Below are positions 1-9,052 of a stretch of 42,624 nt of DNA, piece after piece. The notes under the pieces were generated by a model. The model did not search any database and was not told the origin of the DNA. It saw only the letters and a program-made list of their open reading frames with translations. Made by a program: the position numbers and the translations under genes. Position 1 is the first letter of the stretch. The number at the start of each line of letters is the position of its first letter. The stretch is from an uncultured Lachnospiraceae bacterium (GTDB lineage Bacteria; Bacillota; Clostridia; Lachnospirales; Lachnospiraceae): the NCBI GenBank assembly GCA_910585895.1, contig CAJUHY010000017.1, positions 2,209 to 44,832 of the forward strand, given 5' to 3'.

Positions 1-354
1 CAGGGAATATGGGGCGCGTTTTCCCTTGCCCAGCAACTTCTGAATCGCTTCCTCGGGCGTCATACCAGCAACCGCTTCTTCAGTATCCGGCTGCTCCGGA
101 AGATTGGCTGCCCCCGCTCCCATACTGTCAATCCTCACGAAACGCATGGTGCGGAAGCTTCCGCTATCCAGCCTGACCCGCTCTTCGTACTGCTGGTCCT
201 TTTTCTCCCACTCTTCGCCGTAAAATCCACCGATAGCCTTCGGCTTCCCTTCTTCCTGTTTATCCGTGGGCTTTATCTTTGCCGCATAATCTGCTGCTGC
301 CCGGGAAAAATACCCATTTCTGTTACTTCCAATATTTTGCAGCCTGTCTACCAT
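1..354 (-). CDS. Hypothetical protein, 3' end outside the window
   Basis: An open frame of 118 codons runs off the left edge without a stop. It starts at ATG 354 behind an AAAGGAG ribosome binding site about 9 nt upstream. The visible protein is hydrophilic, with no signal peptide or membrane segment. It begins MVDRLQNIGSNRNGYFSR and contains a Gly-rich aromatic patch (AIGGFYGEEW), a stretch around SGSFRTMRFVRIDSM, and an acidic tail (TPEEAIQKLLGKGK). I do not recognise the family. It lies 21 nt downstream of the MoxR-type ATPase in the same direction, so it is probably the last visible gene of the LRR-VWA-ATPase cassette and may act with it. That functional link is inferred from position only. 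Confidence 0.7.
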   Translation of the reverse strand, partial: MVDRLQNIGSNRNGYFSRAAADYAAKIKPTDKQEEGKPKAIGGFYGEEWEKKDQQYEERVRLDSGSFRTMRFVRIDSMGAGAANLPEQPDTEEAVAGMTPEEAIQKLLGKGKRAPYSL

Positions 355-375
355 AATGTCTGTCTCCTTTCTCCG

Positions 376-1881
376 TCAACCCATTCGCTCCAAAATGTTT
401 CTTCGCTTCTCATCAAACAGAAGCTCTTTATTATATCGGTAATACCGTTCACATTCACAACCCTGAAGAAAACTGACGTTGAAAGAATTGGAATTTAACT
501 CCGTAATAAACATCACCATCTCCTGACTGTTCCCAAAAGCCCCTTCCAAAAAATCAAATACATATTCTACTATCTGCAAAGATTCCTGCTGCTGTTGTTC
601 AAAGCGATTCCTTTCCTCCTCAAACAGTTCCTTCACACGCGCAAAAGTTTTCTCTGTTTCCAGGATATCTTCCAGTTTTAGAACCTGCCTGAAATGTTCC
701 AGGGATTCCAATACCCGCTGATAGATTTTCTCCTCTTCCCTTCCAACCAGCTCTGCCTTTGTCATTTTTGTATAATCTAAATTAAATTTATTATATACAT
801 TATCCAACAGCTGCTGTCCATCAAGATTCCCGGTTATGGACTGCGTCAGTTCCTTATACTCAGACAGGACGCTGAACAGGAGCTCTATATAATTCTCCGT
901 CTGCACGGAAGCCTTCAGCGCCTCACCTACTCTGGAAATCAAAAGCCCTAACACGCTTAAGCGCTCATCAAAGGATGCATGTGCTACTTTTTTCAGCAAT
1001 ATCTCATTCAGATTTCCTTTCAGTATCTCATCAATCTGATAATCGGTCTGGTACTTCTCATAGAGTTCCAGATAATTTGCAAAATCCTTGGCTATCTTGG
1101 GAAACTGAATATACTGCGCCACGACCTCCCTGTCCACGGTCTTACCAAGCTTCTCATACACCTGAATGATGTTGGAGAGGTCTTCCCATCCCCTGGGAGT
1201 AGCAAAATTCCTGCCATCCACCGTCGTCTCCATCTGATAGAAATTCTGTTTTCTGATATTGAGATATGAGATGACAGAGCCATGAAGCCCCTGCTGATAC
1301 GCGTATTCTTTCCAGACTTCAAAATCCGCCTCCACCTCAATCTTCTTCACCCTGTCCATTGTCACCACATCAAACTCGCGCACAGATTTATTATATTCAG
1401 GCGGATTTCCAGCCGCAACGATAATCCATCCCTGCGGAATCTTATGGTTGCCAAAAGATCTGCACTGTAAAAACTGCAGCATTGCCGGAGCCAGTGTTTC
1501 CGACACACAGTTGATTTCATCCAGAAAAATAATTCCCTCGGACAGCCCTGTCTGCTCCATCTTCTCATAAATTGCTGCCACAATCTCACTCATCGTATAC
1601 TCTGTCACGGCAAATTCCTGAGCGCCATACTGTTTTTTAGAGATAAACGGAAGCCCAATAGCGCTCTGTCTGGTATGATGCGTAATAGTATATGAGACCA
1701 GCCCGATTCCACACTCCTTAGAAATCTGCTCCATAATCTGCGTCTTGCCAATGCCCGGCGAGCCCAGCAGCAAAATCGGTCGCTGGCGGATTGGTAAAAT
1801 CTCATACATGCCATATGCATCTTTCGTCAGATAAGCCTCAATGGTGTCTTTTATTTCCTGCTTGGTTCGTTTTATATTCAT
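376..1881 (-). CDS. MoxR-like AAA+ ATPase (AAA_5 type)
   Basis: 501 residues. Walker A is GSPGIGKT near residues 41-48, Walker B is IIFLDEIN near 117-124, a sensor-1-like Asn sits in VAAGNPPEYN, and a sensor-2-like segment is ATPRGWEDL. This is a complete MoxR/dynein-related AAA+ core followed by about 200 residues of charged helices. MoxR ATPases are chaperone-like motors that usually remodel or load metal into a partner with a von Willebrand A domain. Exactly such a gene lies immediately upstream: the ATG at 1881 overlaps its stop by 4 nt, implying translational coupling. An AAAGGAA site precedes the start. Substrate unknown. The family call is firm; the biological role is not. Confidence 0.88.
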   Translation of the reverse strand: MNIKRTKQEIKDTIEAYLTKDAYGMYEILPIRQRPILLLGSPGIGKTQIMEQISKECGIGLVSYTITHHTRQSAIGLPFISKKQYGAQEFAVTEYTMSEIVAAIYEKMEQTGLSEGIIFLDEINCVSETLAPAMLQFLQCRSFGNHKIPQGWIIVAAGNPPEYNKSVREFDVVTMDRVKKIEVEADFEVWKEYAYQQGLHGSVISYLNIRKQNFYQMETTVDGRNFATPRGWEDLSNIIQVYEKLGKTVDREVVAQYIQFPKIAKDFANYLELYEKYQTDYQIDEILKGNLNEILLKKVAHASFDERLSVLGLLISRVGEALKASVQTENYIELLFSVLSEYKELTQSITGNLDGQQLLDNVYNKFNLDYTKMTKAELVGREEEKIYQRVLESLEHFRQVLKLEDILETEKTFARVKELFEEERNRFEQQQQESLQIVEYVFDFLEGAFGNSQEMVMFITELNSNSFNVSFLQGCECERYYRYNKELLFDEKRRNILERMG

Positions 1882-3179
1882 GATAAATTCCTTTCATCCA
1901 ATATAAGCTTGATTGCCCAGAAAGGCACGTCCACATCCTGATAATCTTCTCGAAAAAAGATAAACGCCGTGTCATATTGGGGCTTTTTCAGGGGAAACGT
2001 CCCATATCCATCCGTAAAATAAAGCAATCCCCGCAGCTTATGGAATGTTTTTCTCGCCAACAACGCGTTCACATAATCAAATGCCGGACGAAAATCCGTC
2101 CCGCCCATACCCTGCACCTGAAAATTTCTCATATATTCTTCTAATTGCCAACGGTTCTCAACTACAATGTCGGACTGCACCCGCTCGTCACACTGGATGA
2201 TATGGATACAAAACCTGCGGCAGAAAGATTCGGACTGACTTAAAATACTGTACGTCTCCTCCAAAAACTTCTGCACAAGCGCTGCCTTGCAGGACATGGA
2301 CGTATCAATGACTATCACAAAATCCTCTATTCTCTGCACTTCTCTGGTCTCCAAATGCTCAATCAAAGGCATGTTCCCATAAAGTTCCATACCATAATGG
2401 TAGAAAATATAGTCAAAGCTGTCCATATCTACCTGCATCTCTTCCTTCAGAACACAAAACTTCTTTAAAAATGTGCGGTAATCATATCGTTCCCTGTTTT
2501 CCACACGCAGCTGCTCGCGCAAGCCCTGGGAATCCTCTGCAGCCTCTTTGGAAAAAGTGTCAAGCTCTGTCTCCATCTTATCGCGGATATCTTTCCACTG
2601 GTTCTGCTGCTGCATGGGCATTGGATTACCCTTATCCTGCTGCTCCCACAGAAAATGCTCGTCCACAGCAAACTCCTGAATGAGACGCGCTACCACACGG
2701 ATATCCAGTTTGGCCTGCTGCAGTAAATAGAAAATTCCCTCTCCATTAAGCACTGGCGCTTTTTTCGCCAGCCCTTCGTATACCGCACGGCGATAAGGTT
2801 TGGAAGGACTTCTCAGACAGCGGTACGGCAGACTGTCTATCACGGACTCCACTGCTATATCGCAGGCAAGATTCCACAACTGCCTGTCGTCCACACCCCG
2901 CGGATTCCACACATGTCCCATCAAACAATGGAAAATACTGTGAAGATAGCAGCGGTTGACCCAGACATTCCCCAGGCGGTACTGCTCCATCAAAAATTCC
3001 GGATTATATTTTAACACAAGACCATCCGTTGCCGTTCGCCCTAATCCCATGGACGGTTCCGGGCACAGGCTATGGAGCGCCACATCCAGAAACCGCATAT
3101 TCAGATACAGTTCATTTCGACAGCCTGACAATATTTCCTTACAAATATCCACTTTTTCCAGCAATTGCTCCTCAAACAT
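1878..3179 (-). CDS. VWA-like / putative metallopeptidase (DUF2201-type) protein
   Basis: 433 residues. The N-terminal part carries a His-rich segment (LHSIFHCLMGHVW, about residues 78-90) of the kind found in the putative metallopeptidase domain of DUF2201 proteins. The C-terminal third is a von Willebrand A fold with a complete MIDAS: DTSMS near residue 293, the Thr in GGTDF, and the Asp in FTDGYG. The start at 3179 has a GGGAG site 5 nt upstream. It sits 18 nt after the LRR gene and overlaps the MoxR ATPase by 4 nt, the usual MoxR-VWA pairing. No signal peptide or membrane segment, so cytoplasmic. Whether the His cluster binds metal or cuts protein is untested. Confidence 0.85.
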   Translation of the reverse strand: MFEEQLLEKVDICKEILSGCRNELYLNMRFLDVALHSLCPEPSMGLGRTATDGLVLKYNPEFLMEQYRLGNVWVNRCYLHSIFHCLMGHVWNPRGVDDRQLWNLACDIAVESVIDSLPYRCLRSPSKPYRRAVYEGLAKKAPVLNGEGIFYLLQQAKLDIRVVARLIQEFAVDEHFLWEQQDKGNPMPMQQQNQWKDIRDKMETELDTFSKEAAEDSQGLREQLRVENRERYDYRTFLKKFCVLKEEMQVDMDSFDYIFYHYGMELYGNMPLIEHLETREVQRIEDFVIVIDTSMSCKAALVQKFLEETYSILSQSESFCRRFCIHIIQCDERVQSDIVVENRWQLEEYMRNFQVQGMGGTDFRPAFDYVNALLARKTFHKLRGLLYFTDGYGTFPLKKPQYDTAFIFFREDYQDVDVPFWAIKLILDERNLS

Positions 3180-3197
3180 AGTTTCTCCCGCTCTTTC

Positions 3198-4172
3198 TTA
3201 CAGACAAAACTTCTTTTTCCCGGCAGGAAATCTTCGGTGCTTCACATCCATGATTAAACTGATTGCTTCCGCTTTTTCCCGCTCTTTTGCCACATCAAGA
3301 ATCGTCTCAATCTGGCCAATATCTGTCACAAACTCTTCTGCCAGCCAGCGCAGGTCTTCCCATTCCTGCTGTTCCATCGCAAAGTCTGCCGCCTCTCTCA
3401 TATGCTCTGACAGCCATTCATCATACTCAGCTCTTGCCTTCTCTCCGAGGGAACATGGATAACGAAGCCTTGATATCGCCATATCTATAATATTTGTCAA
3501 ATCTATATTATACTTTCCCATTGTAAAAAGACGGTCATATTCTTCAAAAACAATCTGCGTATCGCGGAATGCATTGCGATACTGAATACCCATCCCATGC
3601 GTCTGCGTAGAGATAATCCTGGCAGGAGTATTTTCCACCGCCTCCTCAAAAAATTCCGGGTACACCAAACGTCCAAACAACTCTGCGCTTCCCTGGTCAG
3701 ATATACGCGAAGAATGTACGCCTTTCTTATCCAACACCCGATAACAGTCCACCCGCACCTTCTGCTTCAAATCCTGCAAAATCTCCCTCAGGCAGGACCT
3801 TCCTTCTAACTGATACATTTCCAGAAAAGCAAGGTTTTCACAGCCGGTAAACGCACCGGCCCCTATATACGCAAGATTGCTGTAAAAAGATAATTTCCTC
3901 AGCCCCTGGCAATTATAAAAAATGTACCGGCCCCATCTGCATACCGTCCGCGGCAGGTATAATTCCTCCAGCCTGTTTCCGCAGATACAGGGAAAACCGC
4001 CAGTATTCTCCGGCTCTTTCTCCATCTCCTCTGCAAAAGCATAGGCAGACACCTCCGTCACCGCAAGTCCGTCCAATTCCTCCGGTATCACTACGCTCCC
4101 GCTGCTGCCATAACAGCGCAGAATACAGATTCCGTTTTCTTTTTGCTCATATGCAAAATATTCCTGCGCCAT
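3198..4172 (-). CDS. Leucine-rich repeat protein (BspA-like) of the VWA-MoxR cassette
   Basis: About 324 residues from ATG 4172, chosen because GAGGGGG lies 6 nt upstream; a GTG at 4193 would add seven residues but has no ribosome binding site. An N-terminal beta-rich part (residues 1-60) leads into BspA-type leucine-rich repeats around residues 65-125, with units such as LEELYLP, LRKLSFYSNLAYIGAGAF and NLAFLEM. The remainder is mostly charged helix. No signal peptide is seen, although many BspA proteins are exported, so this one is likely an intracellular binding or scaffold module. It is first of the LRR-VWA-MoxR genes and 51 nt after folBK, with no obvious terminator between. It may select the substrate for the ATPase/VWA pair; that is inference. 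Confidence 0.75.
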   Translation of the reverse strand: MAQEYFAYEQKENGICILRCYGSSGSVVIPEELDGLAVTEVSAYAFAEEMEKEPENTGGFPCICGNRLEELYLPRTVCRWGRYIFYNCQGLRKLSFYSNLAYIGAGAFTGCENLAFLEMYQLEGRSCLREILQDLKQKVRVDCYRVLDKKGVHSSRISDQGSAELFGRLVYPEFFEEAVENTPARIISTQTHGMGIQYRNAFRDTQIVFEEYDRLFTMGKYNIDLTNIIDMAISRLRYPCSLGEKARAEYDEWLSEHMREAADFAMEQQEWEDLRWLAEEFVTDIGQIETILDVAKEREKAEAISLIMDVKHRRFPAGKKKFCL

Positions 4173-4223
4173 CTCACACCCCCTCTTTGTCACTTTTCGC
4201 TGTCTCCCTGCTCACTTTGCAGG

Positions 4224-5093
4224 CTAACTGGTGATTTGAGAATCTTTACCTGCCGTCTGTATACAATAAGCCAACATCTGTTTCATCGTTTTTCCATTCA
4301 GGGGATGGCGCAGATAAGGTGCCAACTCTGCCAACGGTTTCAACACAAACTGCCGATTCTCCATATCCGGGTGCGGAATCTGCAGCTTTTCCTGGTCCAC
4401 TACACAGTCATCATAAAAAATAATATCCAAATCCAGGGTCCTGGGTCCCCAGCGCATGTTACGTTCCCGGTTCGCTTCCTGCTCCACCTGGTGAAGCACG
4501 TCCAGCAATTCCTGTGGAAACAAAAGCGTGCGCAGTTCAATCATCCCATTTAAGAAATCAGGCTGCTCCTCCACCCCATAAGGCTTTGTCACAATCAGTT
4601 CTGACACACGTTCCACCACACACTTTTCTTTACGACTCAAAGCTTCCACGCCTTGCCTGATATAAGCTTCCTTATCGCCAAGATTAGAGCCGACGGCAAT
4701 ATAGGCAAGATGCCATCCCCGGGTGATTTCCACCGATACGGCTTCCAATGGCAGCCCAATTGGCGCCCATGGTTTGGAAATTTCAAGGGTAATCTGCTGT
4801 AAGAGCGGAAAACGCAAAAGCACTGCTTCTGCCATCCGCTCTGCCGCTGCCTCTATCAGTCCAAATGTATGCTCCGTCATATAATTTGTCATAAAATGTG
4901 AGACTTCTCCATAATGGACTGACTTTGTTAAATCGTCCTTCAATCCCGCTTCTCTGGTCGAAACATATAACGTGGCATTGATAATGAATTTCTGCCCCAG
5001 ACGGTTTTCTTCCGGGAATACTCCATGTCTGCCAAACACTTCCAAATTTCTGATATTTATCCTATCCAACTCCCATATTCTGTTCTCGTTCAT
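4224..5093 (-). CDS. folBK: Bifunctional dihydroneopterin aldolase / HPPK (FolB-FolK fusion)
   Basis: 289 residues joining two consecutive folate enzymes. Residues 12-120 are FolB: they contain GRHGVFPEENRLGQKF and, at the domain end, LEISKPWAP, which holds the usual catalytic Lys. Residues about 130-280 are FolK: IAVGSNLGDKEAYI, RWGPRTLDLDIIFYDD and PHPDMENRQFVLKPL are hallmark motifs. The protein would cleave 7,8-dihydroneopterin to 6-hydroxymethyl-dihydropterin plus glycolaldehyde and then pyrophosphorylate the product with ATP. It follows folP at a 71-nt gap. The start at 5093 has GGGAG 9 nt upstream. No defect is seen in either half. Confidence 0.95.
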   Translation of the reverse strand: MNENRIWELDRINIRNLEVFGRHGVFPEENRLGQKFIINATLYVSTREAGLKDDLTKSVHYGEVSHFMTNYMTEHTFGLIEAAAERMAEAVLLRFPLLQQITLEISKPWAPIGLPLEAVSVEITRGWHLAYIAVGSNLGDKEAYIRQGVEALSRKEKCVVERVSELIVTKPYGVEEQPDFLNGMIELRTLLFPQELLDVLHQVEQEANRERNMRWGPRTLDLDIIFYDDCVVDQEKLQIPHPDMENRQFVLKPLAELAPYLRHPLNGKTMKQMLAYCIQTAGKDSQITS

Positions 5094-5164
5094 CTGATTC
5101 TGCTCCCAGTTTCACTCTCGTCTTCAATACTCAGAGACAATCTCAAGCTAATTTCTCAAGACTC

Positions 5165-6004
5165 CTACTGTCCGCCGGCTTCTGCAATATTCCATCTTTG
5201 GACTGCCTCTGCCATCTGGATGACACGCTTATTTTCCAACACGTCGTGTACCCGCACAAATGAACAGCCCGCTGACACACCAAGCACAGTCGTTGCCAAG
5301 GTTCCTTCCAGCCGTTCTTCCACCGGAAGATTTAAAGTCAGGCCAATCACCGATTTACGCGAAGCGCCCAGCAGGATGGGATAACCAAGTTCTCTGAGTT
5401 CACCCAATTTACAAATTGCCTGCAGATTTTGCTCATAAGTCTTACCAAATCCTATGCCAGGGTCCAAAATAATTTTCTCATCTGCTATCCCAGCTTTATG
5501 GGCAATCTCCAGGCTCTCTTTCAAATCCGCTTTCATTTCCCCCATAAAATCCTCATATTCTGTATGATTCCTATTATGCATAAGGCAGCACGCTGCACCA
5601 AACTCTGTAATAACACCTGCAAGTTTGGAATCATATTTGAGACCCCAGATATCATTGACCAGGTCTGCCCCCGCCTGCAATGCCGCCAAAGCCACTTTGC
5701 TTTTGTAGGTATCTATGGATACAGGAATATCAAAATTTTTTTTAATTTCTGCTATTATCCCCGCTGTTCTGCTTATTTCCTCTTCGTCACTTATCTTCTT
5801 ATAACCTGGTCTGGTGGATTCTCCGCCTACGTCAATGACGTCCGCGCCCTCTTCTATCATCTTCTCCACCCGTTTCAAGGCTGGATAAACTGCAGTATAC
5901 CTGCCTCCATCAGAGAAAGAATCGGGCGTAACATTCAAAATCCCCATAACATGGACTGACCCAGACGCCTTAAACTTCCGATTTCCTATCTGTATGTCTG
6001 TCAT
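5165..6004 (-). CDS. folP: Dihydropteroate synthase
   Basis: 279 residues, full length. Signature elements in order: GILNVTPDSFSDGG (near 21), DVGGESTRPG (near 60), SIDTYKSKVALAALQAGAD (near 97), DPGIGFGKTYEQNL (near 182), GASRKSVIG (near 214) and the terminal VRVHDV. The enzyme condenses hydroxymethyl-dihydropterin pyrophosphate with p-aminobenzoate and is the sulfonamide target. A purine-rich AGGAAAGG lies upstream of ATG 6004. It stands between folE (104-nt gap) and folBK in the folate run. The active-site loops are intact; I did not look for resistance substitutions. Confidence 0.96.
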   Translation of the reverse strand: MTDIQIGNRKFKASGSVHVMGILNVTPDSFSDGGRYTAVYPALKRVEKMIEEGADVIDVGGESTRPGYKKISDEEEISRTAGIIAEIKKNFDIPVSIDTYKSKVALAALQAGADLVNDIWGLKYDSKLAGVITEFGAACCLMHNRNHTEYEDFMGEMKADLKESLEIAHKAGIADEKIILDPGIGFGKTYEQNLQAICKLGELRELGYPILLGASRKSVIGLTLNLPVEERLEGTLATTVLGVSAGCSFVRVHDVLENKRVIQMAEAVQRWNIAEAGGQ

Positions 6005-6107
6005 TTTCTTCTGCCTTTCCTGTCAACTCCTATGCCAATATAGAAACAAAATCTTTTTGAGCGTCTGCAAAAAGTTATCATCCAAAATTTCCCTTATACA
6101 TCAACCT

Positions 6108-6665
6108 TCAACGTCCCATCATCCGCCAAAACGTTTCCTGCAAATGCGGTTCTTTTGCAAACACTCCCCGCGTAACCACGGTAACTGTCTGCGCACCAGG
6201 CTTTTTCACCCCGCGCATAGTCATGCACATATGCTCCGCCTCCAGCGCCACCATAACCCCCTGAGGCTTTAGATGTTCCATCAGCGCATCTGCTATCTGC
6301 GACGTCATCTGTTCCTGAATCTGCGGACGGCGGGCATAGATTTCCACAGTTCTGGCCAGTTTGCTGAGCCCTACCACCTCGTCTTTGGGCAGATAGGCAA
6401 TATGCGCCTTTCCATAAAAAGGCAGCAGATGATGTTCGCACATCGAATAGAACACGATATCTTTCTCCAACACTATGCCGCTGTCCGCCACTGCGAATGT
6501 CTTGCTGAGAAGTTCCTGAGGATTCTGGTCCATGCCTTCAAAAATTTCCTCATACATCCGGACAATCCGCTCTGGGGTTTCGCGCAGGCCTTCTCTGTTG
6601 GTGTCTTCACCGATTCCCTCCAGCAGAAGGGTCACCGCCTGACTAATCTTCTCTTTATCTATCAT
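6108..6665 (-). CDS. folE: GTP cyclohydrolase I
   Basis: 185 residues, the usual compact bacterial length. It converts GTP to dihydroneopterin triphosphate, the first pterin step of folate synthesis. Visible motifs are ETPERIVRMYEEIFEGM, MCEHHLLPFYGKAHIAYLP (zinc-ligand Cys and His), GLSKLARTVEIYARRPQIQEQ, and HMCMTMRGVKKPGAQTVT with the second zinc Cys. The start at 6665 lies 4 nt after the folC stop, so the two are tightly coupled. No GTP cyclohydrolase IB or dihydrofolate reductase gene is present in this window. Confidence 0.97.
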   Translation of the reverse strand: MIDKEKISQAVTLLLEGIGEDTNREGLRETPERIVRMYEEIFEGMDQNPQELLSKTFAVADSGIVLEKDIVFYSMCEHHLLPFYGKAHIAYLPKDEVVGLSKLARTVEIYARRPQIQEQMTSQIADALMEHLKPQGVMVALEAEHMCMTMRGVKKPGAQTVTVVTRGVFAKEPHLQETFWRMMGR

Positions 6666-6669
6666 TCTA

Positions 6670-8022
6670 TCATATCTCCTTCAAAGCTTCCCGCAATTCT
6701 CTCAGATAAGAGAGGGAGCCGAATGCAAGCACCATCGTCCTCTCCCCGTCGGCAACAGACAACGCCTTTTGAACTGCTTCTTTCACAGTCGGACACGCGG
6801 AAACATGTTCATGATATTTCCTTGCTTCCGCCGCCAAAACCTGCCCATCCATGGCGCGGGGATTGTCTGGCGTAACCGTAAATACCTGCTGCGCCAACGG
6901 AAGCATTATCCTCAGCATCTCTTCATGCTCTTTATCTGCAAGTACCCCTATTATATAAATTATTTGCCAATTTGTAAAACCCCTTTTCAAAGTTTCCCCT
7001 AATTTTTTCGCTGCATCTGCATTATGTGCGCCGTCTATCACAACCAGGGGACTGCGGCACAACTGCGAAAACCTCCCTTCCCAACGTGCCTGCAAGAGAC
7101 CGGCACGGATTGCCTCGTCCGTAATAGCTAACCCCAAATCCTGCAAAGACTTTGCCGTTTGGATAGCGCAAACTGCATTTTCTATCTGATAATCTCCCAT
7201 CATGCAAAGTTCTATCTCCATATAATCTTCCTGCAAACATCCTTCTCGCTTTGAGTTTGCACAGTCGTCCGTCTCACAATGGTAGCGAAAAGACTGACGC
7301 CTCTCCCCCCCACTTTGACAATACTGCAGATGGCTGACCTCTTGTGCAGAACTGTATACCAAAAGCGCATGCTTCTGGCTGCACATTTCTTCAATCACCC
7401 GGCGTACCGCCGCCTGCTTTGGTTTTACTGCCACGACTCTGCTGCCTTCCTTGATAATCCCCGCCTTTATGCGGGCAATCTGCTGTAAGTCATCTCCTAA
7501 AAATCTCATATGGTCCATGCTGATGGACGTAAGTACACTGACCAATGAGCTCTCAATAATATTTGTTGCATCTCCCGCGCCGCCCATACCGGTCTCTAAG
7601 ACCACCACCTGGCATTTTTGCTGATAAAAATAGAGAAACGCTGCCGCTGTTTCCACCTCAAATACCGTTGGCTGCCTCCGCCCTTTTACTGTCAGACGCT
7701 TACATGCCTCTTTCACCTCAGTAATCACCTGCACAAATTCCTCACAAGTGATATTTCTCCCATTGACCTGATATTGTTCCATGCGGTCAAACACAGCCGG
7801 GGAAGTGTATTTGCCCACGCGTATCCCCGCCTGCTGAAGGATGGATGCCACCATCGCGCATACGGAACCTTTACCGTTAGTTCCTGCCACATGGACATAC
7901 TTTAGATATCTGTGCACATTTCCCAGTTCTTCCATCAAACCTTGCATACTCTCAAGTCCCAGAATACTGCCGCTCTGGGCAATTTCCTGCAAATATGCCT
8001 CTACTTCTGTTTCTGTCTGCAT
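6670..8022 (-). CDS. folC: Folylpolyglutamate / dihydrofolate synthase
   Basis: About 450 residues from ATG 8022, which has a strong GAGGAGG 3-5 nt upstream; a GTG at 8067 extends the frame but lacks a ribosome binding site. The P-loop is AGTNGKGSVCAMVASILQQ near residue 47. The Mur-ligase-like ATPase continues through ETGMGGAGDATNIIE and SISMDHMRFLG, and the C-terminal domain contains VVIDGAHNADAAKKL. FolC adds glutamate to dihydropteroate and polyglutamylates folates, retaining them in the cell. It heads the folate genes, 88 nt downstream of the MBL lipoprotein, and is nearly contiguous with folE. Confidence 0.95.
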   Translation of the reverse strand: MQTETEVEAYLQEIAQSGSILGLESMQGLMEELGNVHRYLKYVHVAGTNGKGSVCAMVASILQQAGIRVGKYTSPAVFDRMEQYQVNGRNITCEEFVQVITEVKEACKRLTVKGRRQPTVFEVETAAAFLYFYQQKCQVVVLETGMGGAGDATNIIESSLVSVLTSISMDHMRFLGDDLQQIARIKAGIIKEGSRVVAVKPKQAAVRRVIEEMCSQKHALLVYSSAQEVSHLQYCQSGGERRQSFRYHCETDDCANSKREGCLQEDYMEIELCMMGDYQIENAVCAIQTAKSLQDLGLAITDEAIRAGLLQARWEGRFSQLCRSPLVVIDGAHNADAAKKLGETLKRGFTNWQIIYIIGVLADKEHEEMLRIMLPLAQQVFTVTPDNPRAMDGQVLAAEARKYHEHVSACPTVKEAVQKALSVADGERTMVLAFGSLSYLRELREALKEI

Positions 8023-8110
8023 ATCTCCTCCTCTATCCCTTCCTATAACGTCCCGGAATCGCAACACTTATTCCCACTATATTTTAGACAAATACGCCGC
8101 AAATCAAACA

Positions 8111-9043
8111 TCACTTTCCAGGTTCTCCCGCTTTCCAGCTCTCGCTGGGCGAACAATTCCAGGTGATTGTGCCGCCATCTGAAACAGCTACCACGGTACC
8201 CTGCTCGTCTGTGCGGAAAACCTTTATTCCCATACTGCGAAGATTATTCAGCACTTCCGCCCGGGGATGCCCATAGCGGTTGCCCTCTTTGCAGCTGATA
8301 ACTGCAAATTCCGGCTGCACCTCCTGCAAAAATTCCTCGGTATTTGCTGTATTGCTGCCATGATGCGCTATTTTCAATACATCGGCCGACAAATCCATGC
8401 CGGATTGCAGCATATCTTCTTCTGCCGCTTCTTCTGCATCTCCGGTAAACACAAAATGGTTTTCGCCAAAACTGAGACGGATTCCCACCGAATAATCGTT
8501 CCAGTTATCCCCATAATCGTCCTCCACCGGAGCAATCACCGTAAATTCTGCCATCCCCAAAGCATATGTGTCGCCCACAACTGGTCTTGTGATAGGCTGG
8601 TTTTTATCCTTGATGACCTTTAACACATCCTGATACGTCTTTGTATCCTTCTCAGCATCCGGCAAAATCACCTGATTCCAGGAAAATTTATAGAGAATTA
8701 CATCCAGCCCGCCCACATGGTCAGCATCCGGATGAGTCCCGATGACATAGTCTAAGTGTTCGATTCCCTGTGACTGCAGATACGCCTGCAACGCTGTGCC
8801 TTCACTGTTATCACCGCCGTCTATGAGCATAGCGTGCTCGCCCTGCCGGATAAGCGTGGCATCTCCCTGCCCTACATCCAGAAAATGCACTTCCAGAGTG
8901 CCAGTTACACTTTCCTGCTCAAACTCTTGCGTAATGCGCTCTAAGTCTTCCACAATATCCTGGTATTCAGACAGTTTTCCACAGCCTGAAACAATGAAAG
9001 CCAGGACAAATATCAATAAAAATTGTCTTATTTTCTTATTCAT
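8111..9043 (-). CDS. ComEC/Rec2-related metallo-beta-lactamase-fold lipoprotein
   Basis: 310 residues. The N-terminus is a lipoprotein signal with a hydrophobic stretch and lipobox VSGC near residue 21. From about residue 50 it is a ComEC-like MBL hydrolase: EVHFLDVGQGDATLI, MLIDGGDN, the metal-binding HPDADHVGG, FTGDAEEAAE and IAHHGSNTAN. It lacks the ComEC membrane channel, so it is the free-standing secreted class, probably a membrane-anchored phosphodiesterase or nuclease on the outer face; the substrate cannot be read from sequence. The start at 9043 has AAAGGT upstream and lies just after a strong terminator, so it probably begins the folate transcription unit or is fed by read-through. 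Confidence 0.88.
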   Translation of the reverse strand: MNKKIRQFLLIFVLAFIVSGCGKLSEYQDIVEDLERITQEFEQESVTGTLEVHFLDVGQGDATLIRQGEHAMLIDGGDNSEGTALQAYLQSQGIEHLDYVIGTHPDADHVGGLDVILYKFSWNQVILPDAEKDTKTYQDVLKVIKDKNQPITRPVVGDTYALGMAEFTVIAPVEDDYGDNWNDYSVGIRLSFGENHFVFTGDAEEAAEEDMLQSGMDLSADVLKIAHHGSNTANTEEFLQEVQPEFAVISCKEGNRYGHPRAEVLNNLRSMGIKVFRTDEQGTVVAVSDGGTITWNCSPSESWKAGEPGK

Positions 9044-9052
9044 TTTACCTTT

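Noticed and set aside
8023..8067. GTG start at 8067 for folC
   Set aside because: No ribosome binding site, and the ATG at 8022 has a near-ideal GAGGAGG.
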